Part shown: positions 1 through 6,641 of the stretch, in pieces
How positions within the stretch are numbered: position 1 is the first letter of the stretch
How the letters are laid out: each line of letters starts with the position of its first letter
From: Janthinobacterium sp.
GTDB lineage: Bacteria; Pseudomonadota; Gammaproteobacteria; Burkholderiales; Burkholderiaceae_D
DNA length: 6,866 nt
Assembly: GCA_003482555.1 (NCBI GenBank)
Contig: DMYQ01000185.1
Span: 7,727 to 14,592 of the forward strand
Direction: 5' to 3'
Program-made: the position numbers and the translations under genes
Notes under the pieces: model-generated
The model's database searches: none
What the model was told of the DNA's origin: nothing
The model's input: the letters and a program-made list of their open reading frames with translations, nothing else

Positions 1-1
1 G

Positions 2-1648
2 GAACAATTGCAGCGCCTGGTGCGCGCGGCGCCGGAACAGGTCAGGAGCCTGCTTGCCACGGCCGGCTTTTACACCCCGCAAGTGAGCGCGCGCATCGCC
101 GGCGACCCGGCCGCGCCACGCGTGCTGATCGCGGTGCAGCCGGGCGAACCTGTGCTGGTCGGCAAGGTCGAGCTGCTGTTGCAGGGCTTCGCCAGCGCTG
201 CGTCGGCGCAGCCGGCCGCGCCTTTCGACGCCGCCGCCCTGAAGGAGAGCTGGGGCTTGAAGGAAGGGCGGATCTTCCGCCAGGCCGACTGGGAAGCGTC
301 CAAGCGCAATCTGCTGCGCCAGGTCGTGCAAACCCGCTACCCGCGCGCGCAATTGAGCGAAACCCAGGCCGTGGTCGATCCGGAAAGCCACCGCGTCAGC
401 CTGCGCGTGGTGCTGGACAGCGGCCCCGAGCTGCGCTTCGGCGCCCTGCGCATCGAAGGCTTGCGGCGCTACCCGGCCAGCATCGTCGTCAATTTGAACC
501 CGATCAAGCCGGGCGACTATTACAGCGAGGCGGTGCTGCAAGCTTACCAGTCGCGCCTGCAGGACAGCGGCTATTTCAGCAGCGTGGAAGTGAGCGCCGA
601 CCAGTCCGCCCTGCTGGGCGAGCAGGTGGAGGCGCAACAGGCCGCCCAGCCGGCCGCCGCCCAGCCGGCCCTGGCCGCCGTCATGCCGCCCCTGCCGCTG
701 GTGGTGCGGGTGACGGAAAACAAGCGCAAAAACGTCAGCGCCGGTATCGGTTACAGCACCAACACGGGCGAGCGGGCGCAGCTGAGCTACGACGACTTGA
801 ATGTCTTCGGCTTGAAATTCAAGAGCGCCCTGACCCTGGAAACGAAACAGCAGACGGCGCGCGGCGAATTCTTTTTCCCCACCACCAAGGATGGCTATAA
901 CGATAGCGTGGGCGCGTCCTTCCAGCGCAGCGACATCGCCAATCAAATTACCAGCGTGGCGTCGATCGCGGCCAAGCGGGCCTGGGGCACGCCGCTGATC
1001 GAACGCAGCCTGAGCTTGGAATTGCTGACTGAAAACACGGTTGTCGAGGGCGCCCCCGCCAGCGATAGCAGGAGCAAGAGCTTGCCGCTCACCTATGGCT
1101 GGACCAAGCGCCACCTCGACAGCCTGCTCTTCCCCACCCGCGGCTATGTCGTCAACGCCACCCTGGGCGGCGCCCTGCTGCCGGTGTTGACGGATGAAAT
1201 ATTCGTACGCGCCAGCGCCAAGTTCATTTATTACCGTCCTGTGGGCGCGGGCAACACGGTGATCTTGCGCGGCGAAGGCGGCGCCCTCGCCTCGAAGGAA
1301 AAGCCGGGCGTGCCGAACACCTACCTGTTCCGCGCCGGCGGCGACCAGTCCGTGCGCGGCTACGCCTACCAGGAGCTGGGCGTGAGCGAGGGCGACGCCA
1401 TCGTCGGCGGCCGCTACCTGGCCACCGGCGGCGTCGAACTGCAGCACTGGTTCACGCCGACCTGGGGCGGCGCCACCTTTTACGACGCCGGCAATGCCGC
1501 CGACACGGTCAAGGATTTGCATCCAAAGTCGGGCTACGGCCTCGGCGTGCGCTACAAGAGCCCGGTCGGCCCGATCAATGTCGACGTCGCCTACGGCCAC
1601 GCGATCCGCACATACCGCCTGCATTTTTCCCTGGGATTCACGTTCTGA
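2..1648 (+). CDS. tamA: TamA, outer-membrane Omp85-family component of the translocation and assembly module (5' truncated)
   Basis: TamA is an Omp85/BamA-like outer-membrane beta-barrel that works with TamB in outer-membrane protein assembly. The frame is open from the first bases, so the signal peptide and the start of POTRA1 are missing; 548 codons remain. The end of POTRA1 (GFYTPQVS, pGEPV) runs to about base 160, POTRA2 to about 435, and POTRA3 (GALRIEGLRRYP, DSGYFSSVEVS) to about 725. A 16-strand-type barrel of the bacterial surface antigen family then runs to the stop. The lid-loop motif VRGY is at 1352-1363, inside GGDQSVRGYAYQELGV. The protein ends in an aromatic strand (LHFSLGFTF) with a C-terminal Phe, the usual BAM recognition signal. 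POTRA3 carries an unusual Ala/Gln/Pro insertion (about 628-690). The TTG at position 8 is internal, not the start. The TGA overlaps the tamB ATG by one base, so the two genes are probably co-transcribed and translationally coupled. The pairing with tamB separates it from BamA. Confidence 0.95.
   Translation, partial: EQLQRLVRAAPEQVRSLLATAGFYTPQVSARIAGDPAAPRVLIAVQPGEPVLVGKVELLLQGFASAASAQPAAPFDAAALKESWGLKEGRIFRQADWEASKRNLLRQVVQTRYPRAQLSETQAVVDPESHRVSLRVVLDSGPELRFGALRIEGLRRYPASIVVNLNPIKPGDYYSEAVLQAYQSRLQDSGYFSSVEVSADQSALLGEQVEAQQAAQPAAAQPALAAVMPPLPLVVRVTENKRKNVSAGIGYSTNTGERAQLSYDDLNVFGLKFKSALTLETKQQTARGEFFFPTTKDGYNDSVGASFQRSDIANQITSVASIAAKRAWGTPLIERSLSLELLTENTVVEGAPASDSRSKSLPLTYGWTKRHLDSLLFPTRGYVVNATLGGALLPVLTDEIFVRASAKFIYYRPVGAGNTVILRGEGGALASKEKPGVPNTYLFRAGGDQSVRGYAYQELGVSEGDAIVGGRYLATGGVELQHWFTPTWGGATFYDAGNAADTVKDLHPKSGYGLGVRYKSPVGPINVDVAYGHAIRTYRLHFSLGFTF
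641..670 (+). repeat. Perfect tandem 15-bp duplication inside tamA
   Basis: Two exact head-to-tail copies of GCCGCCCAGCCGGCC (641-655 and 656-670) lie in frame and encode AAQPA twice. They sit in the Ala/Gln/Pro-rich insertion of POTRA3, just before its last beta-strand (LPLVVRVTE). The unit is a multiple of three, so copy-number change would lengthen the loop without breaking the frame. A functional role is not implied. Confidence 0.85.
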
Positions 1649-4600
1649 TGTCCGACACCAATACCACTCCACCCGCCCCCACTCCGGCGCGCGCCGCGCG
1701 GCGCTGGCCGCGCCGCCTCCTGTACGCGCTGGCCGGCCTGCTGGTCCTGCTGGGCGCCGCGCTCTGGCTGCTGGGCCGCGAATCCACCCTGCAGGCGCTG
1801 CTGAACAAGGTGGCGGCCGCCAGCGGCGGCCAGATCGCCGTCAGCGGCGTTTCCGGTTCGCTGTACAACAAGATGCACCTGGGTCATATCAGCTACCGTG
1901 GGGCCGGCGAACACATCACGGCCGACGGGGTCGACATCAGCTGGTCGCCCCTGCAGTATTTTTCCGACGGCATAGCGATCAGCGAGCTGCGCGTGGCCAG
2001 CCTGGTGCTGGAAAGCGTGGGCCCATCCAAGCCGCCGGTGCTGCCCGCCAGCATCGCGCCGCCCTTCCAGCTCGGCATCGCCGCGGCCCGCGTCGACAAG
2101 CTGACCCTGCTCAACGGGGGCGCCAGCAGTGTGATCGCCAATCTGCGCTTCGCCCTGGCCGGCGATAAAAACCAGTGGCGCCTGATAGATGCCAGCGCCA
2201 GCACGCCCTGGGGTTTGCTCGCGGCCAATGCCAGCATAGGCGCCCAGCGGCCGTTCGCGCTCGACGTCAAGGCCAGCGCCACCCAAGCTGTGACTCAGGC
2301 TGCGACTCAGGCTGCGACTCGGGCTGCGACTCGGGCTGTGACTCAGACTCAGACCCAAACGGCGACCCCGGGCGCGGCCGCCGGCAAACCGGCCCGGGTC
2401 GACGCCACCCTGGGCGGCAATCTGTCGCTGCTGGACTTGCGCGCCAGCGGCGCTTCCGGCGCGGCCAGCGGCGACCTGCGCCTGAGCCTGGCGCCCTTCG
2501 CGCCCGTGGTGCTGCGCGCGGCCACGGTGGACGGTCGCGGCATCAATCCGGGCCGCTTCAACCCGGCCTGGCCGCAAGCCGACCTGCGCCTGCGACTGAC
2601 GCTGCTGGTGGGCGCCGACCAGAAAGTGTCCGGCAAGCTGGCCGTCGACAACCTGGCCCCGGCCGGCCCGCTGGACGCCCACCGTTTGCCGCTGCGCGGC
2701 CTGGGCGCGCAACTGGGCGGCACCCTGACCGCCACCCGCATCGAGGCGGCCCTGATCGACCTGGGCGCGGCCGGTAAATTCAGCGGCGCCGGCGCCATCG
2801 AGCGCAGCGGGCCGGAAGCGCCCATCGGCAGCGCCAGCTTCACCCTGCACACGGACGGCATCGACTTGAAGGCCGTGCACGGCAGCCTGAACACCAGCAA
2901 GATCGCCGGCGATATCAAGCTGTTGAGCCAGGCCGACCGCCACAGCGTGACGGCCCTGCTGGCCCAGGGCGGCTTGCGCCTCGACCTGCAAGCGAGCCTG
3001 GCCGACTCCCTGCTGCAAGTGCAACGCGCGCGCCTGCAAGCCGGCAAGGGCAGCATCAGCGTGACGGGCCAGGCCAGCCTGAAAGATGGACAGCCATTCA
3101 AGGCCAGCGCCAGCGCCTCGCATTTCAACCCGGCCGATTTCGGCGCCTATCCGGCCGCCGACTTGAATCTGGACGCGGGCCTGGACGGCCACCTCGCGCC
3201 GCAATGGCGGCTCAATGCCAAGGTCGCGCTGCGCCCCAGCACTCTGTTGAACCAGGCGCTGTCGGGCAGCGGCAAGTTGAGCGCGGACGCGGTTCATTTG
3301 AGCGGAGTCGAGGCTAAACTGGCCCTGGGCCAGAACGGGCTGGCCCTGAGCGGCAACTTCGGCGCCCCCGGCGAACGCTTGAACTGGCGCGTTGACGCCC
3401 GCCAACTGGGGGCCGCCCGCGCCGACCTGCTCGGCGCGCTCAGCGCCAGCGGCGTCCTGGAAGGCACGCTGGCGGCGCCGCGCGGCAGCTTCGTGGCCGA
3501 CGCCAGAGGCCTGGGTCTGGCCGCCGCCAAGCGCGGCGCGCCCGACAGCGTGCTGCACGCGGCCGGCGACATCGCCCTGTCCGGCCCGCAACGCGTGCCC
3601 GAATTGAAAGTGAGCGGCACGGCCCTGCGCTTCAACCCGGCCGCCTTCGGCCCCTACCCGGCCGGCAGCGTGAACGCCGCCTTCAACGGCGGCGGCCGCC
3701 TGGGCGCCGACTGGCGCCTGGCGCTGAACCTGGATCTGCAAGCGTCGACCCTGTCGAACGCGGCCCTGTCCGGCCACGCCAAGCTGACGGCCGACGCCGT
3801 GCACGTGGAGGGCGCCGACGTCGACTTGCGCCTGGGCCCGAACCGGCTGCTGGCGCACGGCGGCTTCGGCGCCGCGCGCGAGCGCCTCGACTGGAAGCTG
3901 GAAGCGCCGCAACTGTCGACCCTGGGGCCGCAATTCGGCGGCGCCCTGCGCGCATCCGGCGCGCTGTCGGGCACGCCGGCCGCGCTGGCGCTGAACTTTG
4001 CCCTGGACGGACAGCAATTGCAGTTCGGCCCCCGGAAAATCAAGACCCTGCGCGCCAGCGCCAGCCTGGGTAGCGGCCAGGGCGCAGCCGATCCCCTGCT
4101 GGCCGACGTCGAGGTCGCGGAGGTGAGCGGTCCCGGCTTCACGCTGGCCGGCGCCCGCCTGCAAAGCAAGGGCACGCGCGCCGCGCACACCCTGCGACTG
4201 GCGGGTCACAACGACGACTTCGACGCCAGCGCGCAAGTGACGGGCGGCTTCGCGGCCGGCGCCTGGAGCGGCACCCTGGACGCGCTGCAAAACCGCGGCC
4301 GCTTCGCCTTCACCCTGCAGGCGCCGGTGCCGCTGCGCCTGGCCGGCGCGCTTGGAGCCGGCGTCATGGGCTTGCTGCATCCGCAACAGATCGCGCTCGC
4401 CAACGCCGTCCTCACCCTGCCGGGCGGCAGCCTCAAGGTGCAAAGCCTGGACAAGAACGGTCCGCGCTGGCGCAGCACGGGACTGGCCGCCGGCGTGCCG
4501 CTGAACTACCTGACGCAACTGGCGCCGGCCTGGCGCGACAACGTCAGCAGCGACCTGACCCTGGGCGCCCAGTGGTCGCTCGACTTGACGGCGGGCGCGG

Positions 4601-6144
4601 GTGCGGGCGACCCCGCGCTGGCCGGCATGCTGCATGTGTACCGCGAAAAAGGCGATGTCACGGTCGGCACCGACACCCCGCTGGCGCTCGGCTTGCGCAC
4701 CCTGGATGCGCGCGTCGACGTGGCCGCCAGCCAGTTGCGCCTGCAAGTGACGCTCGATGGCGCCCGCGCCGGCCAGGCGCGCCTGAACGGCGGCGCGCAA
4801 CTGGTGCATGGCCGCCTCGTCAACGACAGTGCGCTGACCTTGAGCGGCAACGCCAGCATGGCTTCGCTGGCCTGGCTGGCGCCCTTGAGCGGCCAGGCCG
4901 GCCTGCAACTGGACGGCGCCCTGAGCGTGGCGCTGACGGGCGCCGGCACGCTGGGCGCGCCTTCCCTGAGCGGCGACATCGGCGGCGAAAAACTGCTGGT
5001 GAACTGGGCCGGCCAGGGCTTGAAACTGCGCAACGGCCAGTTGCAAGCCAAGTTGGCCGGCGACCAGCTGCAGTTGCAGCGCCTGAGTTTTGACGGCGGC
5101 GAAGGCAAGGCCCAGGCCAGCGGTTGGGTACGTTTTGCGAACGGCGAGGCGAGCCTGGAATTGAAACTGGTGGCCGACAAGCTGCAGGCGCTGTCGCGGC
5201 CCGACCGCACCCTGGTGCTGAGCGGGCAAAGCACCCTGGTGCGCGACCGGAAGCGTTTCAGCCTGGACGGCAAGTTCAAGGCCGAGCGCGCGCTGATCGA
5301 AATGGGGGCCCAGGACACGCCCACCCAGAGCGCCGACGTGGTGGTGCTGGGCAAGCCGGGCGCCAAGGCGGCGGCGCCGTCCCTGCCCCTGAATATCGAC
5401 CTGGAAGCCGATCTCGGCGACGCCTTTTACCTGCGCGGCAAGGGCATCGACGCGCAACTGGCGGGCAGCGTCCACATCCGCGTGCAAGACCGGCGCCCGC
5501 CGCGCGTGATCGGCGGCATCCGCGTTGTCAGCGGCACTTACGCCGCCTACGGCCAAAAGCTGCAGATCGAGCGCGGCGTGCTCAATTTTACCGGCGCCTA
5601 CGACAATCCGGGCTTGAACATCCAGGCCGTGCGCAAGCGCCCCGGCACCGATCCCCTGACCGAAACCAACGTCGAGGCCGGTGTGGAAGTGCGCGGCACG
5701 GCGCTGGCGCCGACGGCGAAACTGGTGTCGACGCCGAGCGTGCCCGACAGCGAGAAGCTGGCCTGGCTGGTGCTCGGTCACGGCACCGAAGGCACGGCCG
5801 GCGATGAACTCGGCCTGCTCAGCACGGCCGCCGGCGCCCTCTTCGGCGGCTCCGGCGGCGGCGCTTCGCTACAAAGCCGGCTGGCCAGCACGCTCGGCCT
5901 CGACGAGGTCGGCGTGGGTCAATCCTCGACGGCGGGATCGACCCCGGCCAAGGGACTGGAAAGCACCGTCGTGACGGTCGGCAAGCGCCTGTCGCAGCGC
6001 GCCTACCTGAGCTTCGAGCAGGGCACGGGCACGGCCAGCAGCCTGGTCAAGCTGCGCTACAAGCTCAATCCGCGCATCACCCTGCAATTCCAGACCGGCA
6101 CCAACAACGCGCTCGACGTGCTCTACACCTGGGCCTTCGACTAG
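1648..6144 (+). CDS. tamB: TamB, inner-membrane-anchored periplasmic translocation and assembly module subunit
   Basis: A 1498-residue TamB/YtfN-family protein. A short Pro/Thr/Ala and Arg-rich cytoplasmic tail precedes one membrane segment at residues 24-42 (LLYALAGLLVLLGAALWLL). A long beta-repeat periplasmic body of AsmA-like type follows, and the C-terminal TamB domain (formerly DUF490) covers roughly residues 1150-1498. Hallmarks of that domain are GTYAAYGQKLQIERG at 1296-1310, FTGAYDNPGL at 1314-1323, and the aromatic final strand YTWAFD. Family knowledge: TamB forms a hydrophobic groove across the periplasm, docks on TamA, and with YhdP and YdbH supports phospholipid delivery to the outer membrane. 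It is longer than E. coli TamB (about 1260 residues). Part of the excess may reflect a gapless duplication (residues 493-611 and 662-780) and a Thr/Gln/Ala linker at about 208-245. The ATG is fixed by the TGATG overlap with tamA; no strong Shine-Dalgarno is seen, which fits translational coupling. The stop lies 6 bp from the end of a convergent gene. Confidence 0.95.
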   Translation: MSDTNTTPPAPTPARAARRWPRRLLYALAGLLVLLGAALWLLGRESTLQALLNKVAAASGGQIAVSGVSGSLYNKMHLGHISYRGAGEHITADGVDISWSPLQYFSDGIAISELRVASLVLESVGPSKPPVLPASIAPPFQLGIAAARVDKLTLLNGGASSVIANLRFALAGDKNQWRLIDASASTPWGLLAANASIGAQRPFALDVKASATQAVTQAATQAATRAATRAVTQTQTQTATPGAAAGKPARVDATLGGNLSLLDLRASGASGAASGDLRLSLAPFAPVVLRAATVDGRGINPGRFNPAWPQADLRLRLTLLVGADQKVSGKLAVDNLAPAGPLDAHRLPLRGLGAQLGGTLTATRIEAALIDLGAAGKFSGAGAIERSGPEAPIGSASFTLHTDGIDLKAVHGSLNTSKIAGDIKLLSQADRHSVTALLAQGGLRLDLQASLADSLLQVQRARLQAGKGSISVTGQASLKDGQPFKASASASHFNPADFGAYPAADLNLDAGLDGHLAPQWRLNAKVALRPSTLLNQALSGSGKLSADAVHLSGVEAKLALGQNGLALSGNFGAPGERLNWRVDARQLGAARADLLGALSASGVLEGTLAAPRGSFVADARGLGLAAAKRGAPDSVLHAAGDIALSGPQRVPELKVSGTALRFNPAAFGPYPAGSVNAAFNGGGRLGADWRLALNLDLQASTLSNAALSGHAKLTADAVHVEGADVDLRLGPNRLLAHGGFGAARERLDWKLEAPQLSTLGPQFGGALRASGALSGTPAALALNFALDGQQLQFGPRKIKTLRASASLGSGQGAADPLLADVEVAEVSGPGFTLAGARLQSKGTRAAHTLRLAGHNDDFDASAQVTGGFAAGAWSGTLDALQNRGRFAFTLQAPVPLRLAGALGAGVMGLLHPQQIALANAVLTLPGGSLKVQSLDKNGPRWRSTGLAAGVPLNYLTQLAPAWRDNVSSDLTLGAQWSLDLTAGAGAGDPALAGMLHVYREKGDVTVGTDTPLALGLRTLDARVDVAASQLRLQVTLDGARAGQARLNGGAQLVHGRLVNDSALTLSGNASMASLAWLAPLSGQAGLQLDGALSVALTGAGTLGAPSLSGDIGGEKLLVNWAGQGLKLRNGQLQAKLAGDQLQLQRLSFDGGEGKAQASGWVRFANGEASLELKLVADKLQALSRPDRTLVLSGQSTLVRDRKRFSLDGKFKAERALIEMGAQDTPTQSADVVVLGKPGAKAAAPSLPLNIDLEADLGDAFYLRGKGIDAQLAGSVHIRVQDRRPPRVIGGIRVVSGTYAAYGQKLQIERGVLNFTGAYDNPGLNIQAVRKRPGTDPLTETNVEAGVEVRGTALAPTAKLVSTPSVPDSEKLAWLVLGHGTEGTAGDELGLLSTAAGALFGGSGGGASLQSRLASTLGLDEVGVGQSSTAGSTPAKGLESTVVTVGKRLSQRAYLSFEQGTGTASSLVKLRYKLNPRITLQFQTGTNNALDVLYTWAFD
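2287..2346 (+). repeat. Five in-frame 12-bp tandem repeats in the tamB linker
   Basis: Five consecutive 12-bp units of consensus GCTGCGACTCAG (variants GCTGTGACTCAG and GCTGCGACTCGG) start at 2287, 2299, 2311, 2323 and 2335. A 6-bp half unit, ACTCAG, follows at 2347-2352. They encode A-[AV]-T-[QR] five times, residues 214-233. The units use GCT and ACT, codons rare in the rest of this gene, which prefers GCC/GCG and ACC/ACG. That fits a recent slippage expansion. The segment is low-complexity and probably a flexible, surface-exposed excursion from the beta-groove. Confidence 0.9.
3124..3987 (+). repeat. Internal protein-level duplication in TamB (3124-3480 and 3631-3987)
   Basis: Residues 493-611 and 662-780 align without gaps at a constant offset of 169 residues (507 bp). 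About 59 of 119 positions are identical by hand count. Shared landmarks, in order, are FNPAxFGxYPA, WRL, STLxNxALSG, KLxADAVH, LxLGxN, GxFGAxxERLxW, QL, GALxASGxLxGT. The two halves have diverged at the DNA level, so this is an old duplication of a beta-groove module rather than a fresh copy. Confidence 0.85.
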
Positions 6145-6150
6145 CGGACT

Positions 6151-6390
6151 TTATTCGCCGACGTCGAGGCCCCGTTCTATCATGGCCTCGACGTAGGCGA
6201 CCAGGTATTCCCGCAGCGGGGAACCGCTCAGCGCGTTCCCGCTCAGGGAACCATGCGGCGAGCCCTTCAGCTCGCCGTCCCGGTACACCCGCGCCATCCA
6301 CGCCACCTCGGCGCCCTCTTCGTAATCGAGTTCATAGTCGAAGCTTTCGCCGCCGACCTTGCGCGTGTATTGCTCTTGTATCGTGGTCAT
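6151..6390 (-). CDS. Small acidic hypothetical protein, 79 aa
   Basis: Function not recognised. The 79-residue product is acidic (15 Asp/Glu against 7 Lys/Arg), with no signal peptide or membrane segment, so it is probably cytoplasmic. The N-terminal half, with an acidic patch (FDYELDYEEGAE) and the strand-like stretch VAWMARVYRDGELKG, reads like a small beta-sheet. The C-terminal part (LREYLVAYVEAMIERG) reads like one amphipathic helix. The start at 6390 is supported by an AGGA at 6402-6399, eight bases upstream, which overlaps the stop codon of the preceding 46-residue gene; the gap between the two genes is ten bases. The codon pattern matches a real gene. It converges on tamB with 6 bp between the stops, and its last codons contain one half of a large inverted repeat. 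I recall similar small proteins in Oxalobacteraceae but cannot confirm this here. Confidence 0.75.
   Translation of the reverse strand: MTTIQEQYTRKVGGESFDYELDYEEGAEVAWMARVYRDGELKGSPHGSLSGNALSGSPLREYLVAYVEAMIERGLDVGE
6155..6200. terminator. Large inverted repeat at the tamB / small-gene junction, possible bidirectional terminator or 3'-end stabiliser
   Basis: The arms are 6155-6171 and 6184-6200: 11 perfect base pairs (ACGTCGAGGCC with GGCCTCGACGT), one mismatch, then 5 more pairs, around a 12-base loop. The stem begins 10 bases after the tamB stop and lies within the final codons of the convergent small gene. It can form in RNA from either strand. There is no T-run after it on either side, so it is not a classical intrinsic terminator. 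It could block 3' exonucleases or act with Rho. Confidence 0.45.
6256..6277. repeat. Perfect 8-bp hairpin inside the 79-aa gene
   Basis: CGGCGAGC (6256-6263) and GCTCGCCG (6270-6277) are perfect inverted copies with a 6-base loop. A second small one, GTTCCC / GGGAAC with a 5-base loop, is next to it at 6235-6251. Both lie in coding sequence and, given the GC content, could be chance. Confidence 0.35.
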
Positions 6391-6400
6391 GCTGGCCGTC

Positions 6401-6541
6401 CTAACTGGGGTTGGGATCGGGGATGGGATCGTCCTGCGGCACCGGATGCACCGGATGCGGATGCGGTGGCGGTTCCTGCACCGGATCGTCGATCGGCACG
6501 GGGTCGGGCGCGCGGTGGGCGTGAATGACAGGCTGATCCAT
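6401..6541 (-). CDS. Small proline/histidine-rich hypothetical protein, 46 aa
   Basis: Function not recognised. Sixteen of 46 residues are Pro, with repeated DP and PxP spacing and a His cluster (HPHPVHP, residues 27-33; five His in all), plus acidic DDP motifs. It is probably disordered, and there is no signal peptide or hydrophobic segment. The start at 6541 is chosen over an in-frame upstream ATG at 6658 because a GGAG (6551-6548) sits six bases before it and a good -10 box lies just upstream. A tandem 9-bp repeat, CACCGGATG (6440-6457 on the + strand), encodes the HPVHPV stretch. It is followed ten bases later by the 79-residue gene, suggesting a two-gene operon. Short Pro/Asp-rich proteins of this kind are common in Burkholderiales. 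The His-Pro motif could bind metal, but nothing else supports that. Confidence 0.65.
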   Translation of the reverse strand: MDQPVIHAHRAPDPVPIDDPVQEPPPHPHPVHPVPQDDPIPDPNPS

Positions 6542-6547
6542 GATGAA

Positions 6548-6551
6548 CTCC
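6548..6551 (-). promoter_or_regulatory. Ribosome binding site of the 46-aa gene
   Basis: GGAG on the minus strand, six bases before ATG 6541. It decides the start of the small gene against the longer in-frame reading from 6658. Confidence 0.65.
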
Positions 6552-6573
6552 AAGTTGATGAAAATATGACAAA

Positions 6574-6579
6574 AGTATA
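6574..6579 (-). promoter_or_regulatory. -10 box of the small two-gene operon
   Basis: TATACT on the minus strand matches TATAAT at five of six positions. It would start transcription near 6567, giving a leader of about 25 bases that contains the GGAG site. No good -35 hexamer lies 16-18 bases upstream (the best is CAGTCG), so an activator or another sigma factor may be needed. Confidence 0.45.
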
Positions 6580-6626
6580 GTGTTGCGCGTTGATTGCGAC
6601 TGATAAAAAGAGCGCAACACCACACT
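6574..6626. promoter_or_regulatory. 15-bp inverted repeat overlapping the small-operon promoter, candidate operator
   Basis: Minus-strand GCGCAACACTATACT (6588-6574) and plus-strand GCGCAACACCACACT (6612-6626) match at 13 of 15 bases. The inner 9 (GCGCAACAC) are perfect, and the spacer is 23 bp. The left arm contains the -10 box and the right arm lies at about -45 to -59 from the predicted start. The 38-bp spacing between equivalent bases of the arm ends is 3.6 helical turns at most; the inner 9-mers are centred 32 bp apart, close to three turns. This fits a regulator binding two sites on one DNA face. The protein is unknown. Confidence 0.45.
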
Positions 6627-6641
6627 AGCATGAGTCGCGCC

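Noticed and set aside
8..10. TTG as the start codon of tamA
   Set aside because: The frame is open upstream and the reading from base 2 is already inside POTRA1. A signal peptide is required and lies outside the window.
1494..2168. A 224-codon + strand frame across the tamA-tamB junction
   Set aside because: Arg/Ala/Pro-rich shadow frame overlapping two well-supported genes; no domain and no ribosome site.
2287..2352. CRISPR-like array
   Set aside because: The repeats are 12 bp, head to tail with no spacers, in frame within tamB; this is a coding minisatellite.
1591..5781. A 1396-codon open frame on the minus strand covering almost all of tamB
   Set aside because: Its codons are in exact register with tamB codons, so it can be broken only where tamB uses TTA, CTA or TCA. 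The strong G/C third-position bias avoids these. The product is a repetitive Gln/Ala/Arg/Gly-rich string with no domain, and tamB itself is a clear family member.
6253..6580. Small + strand frames opposite the two minus-strand genes
   Set aside because: Low-complexity shadow translations of the Pro/Asp-rich and acidic genes, without ribosome sites or recognisable domains.
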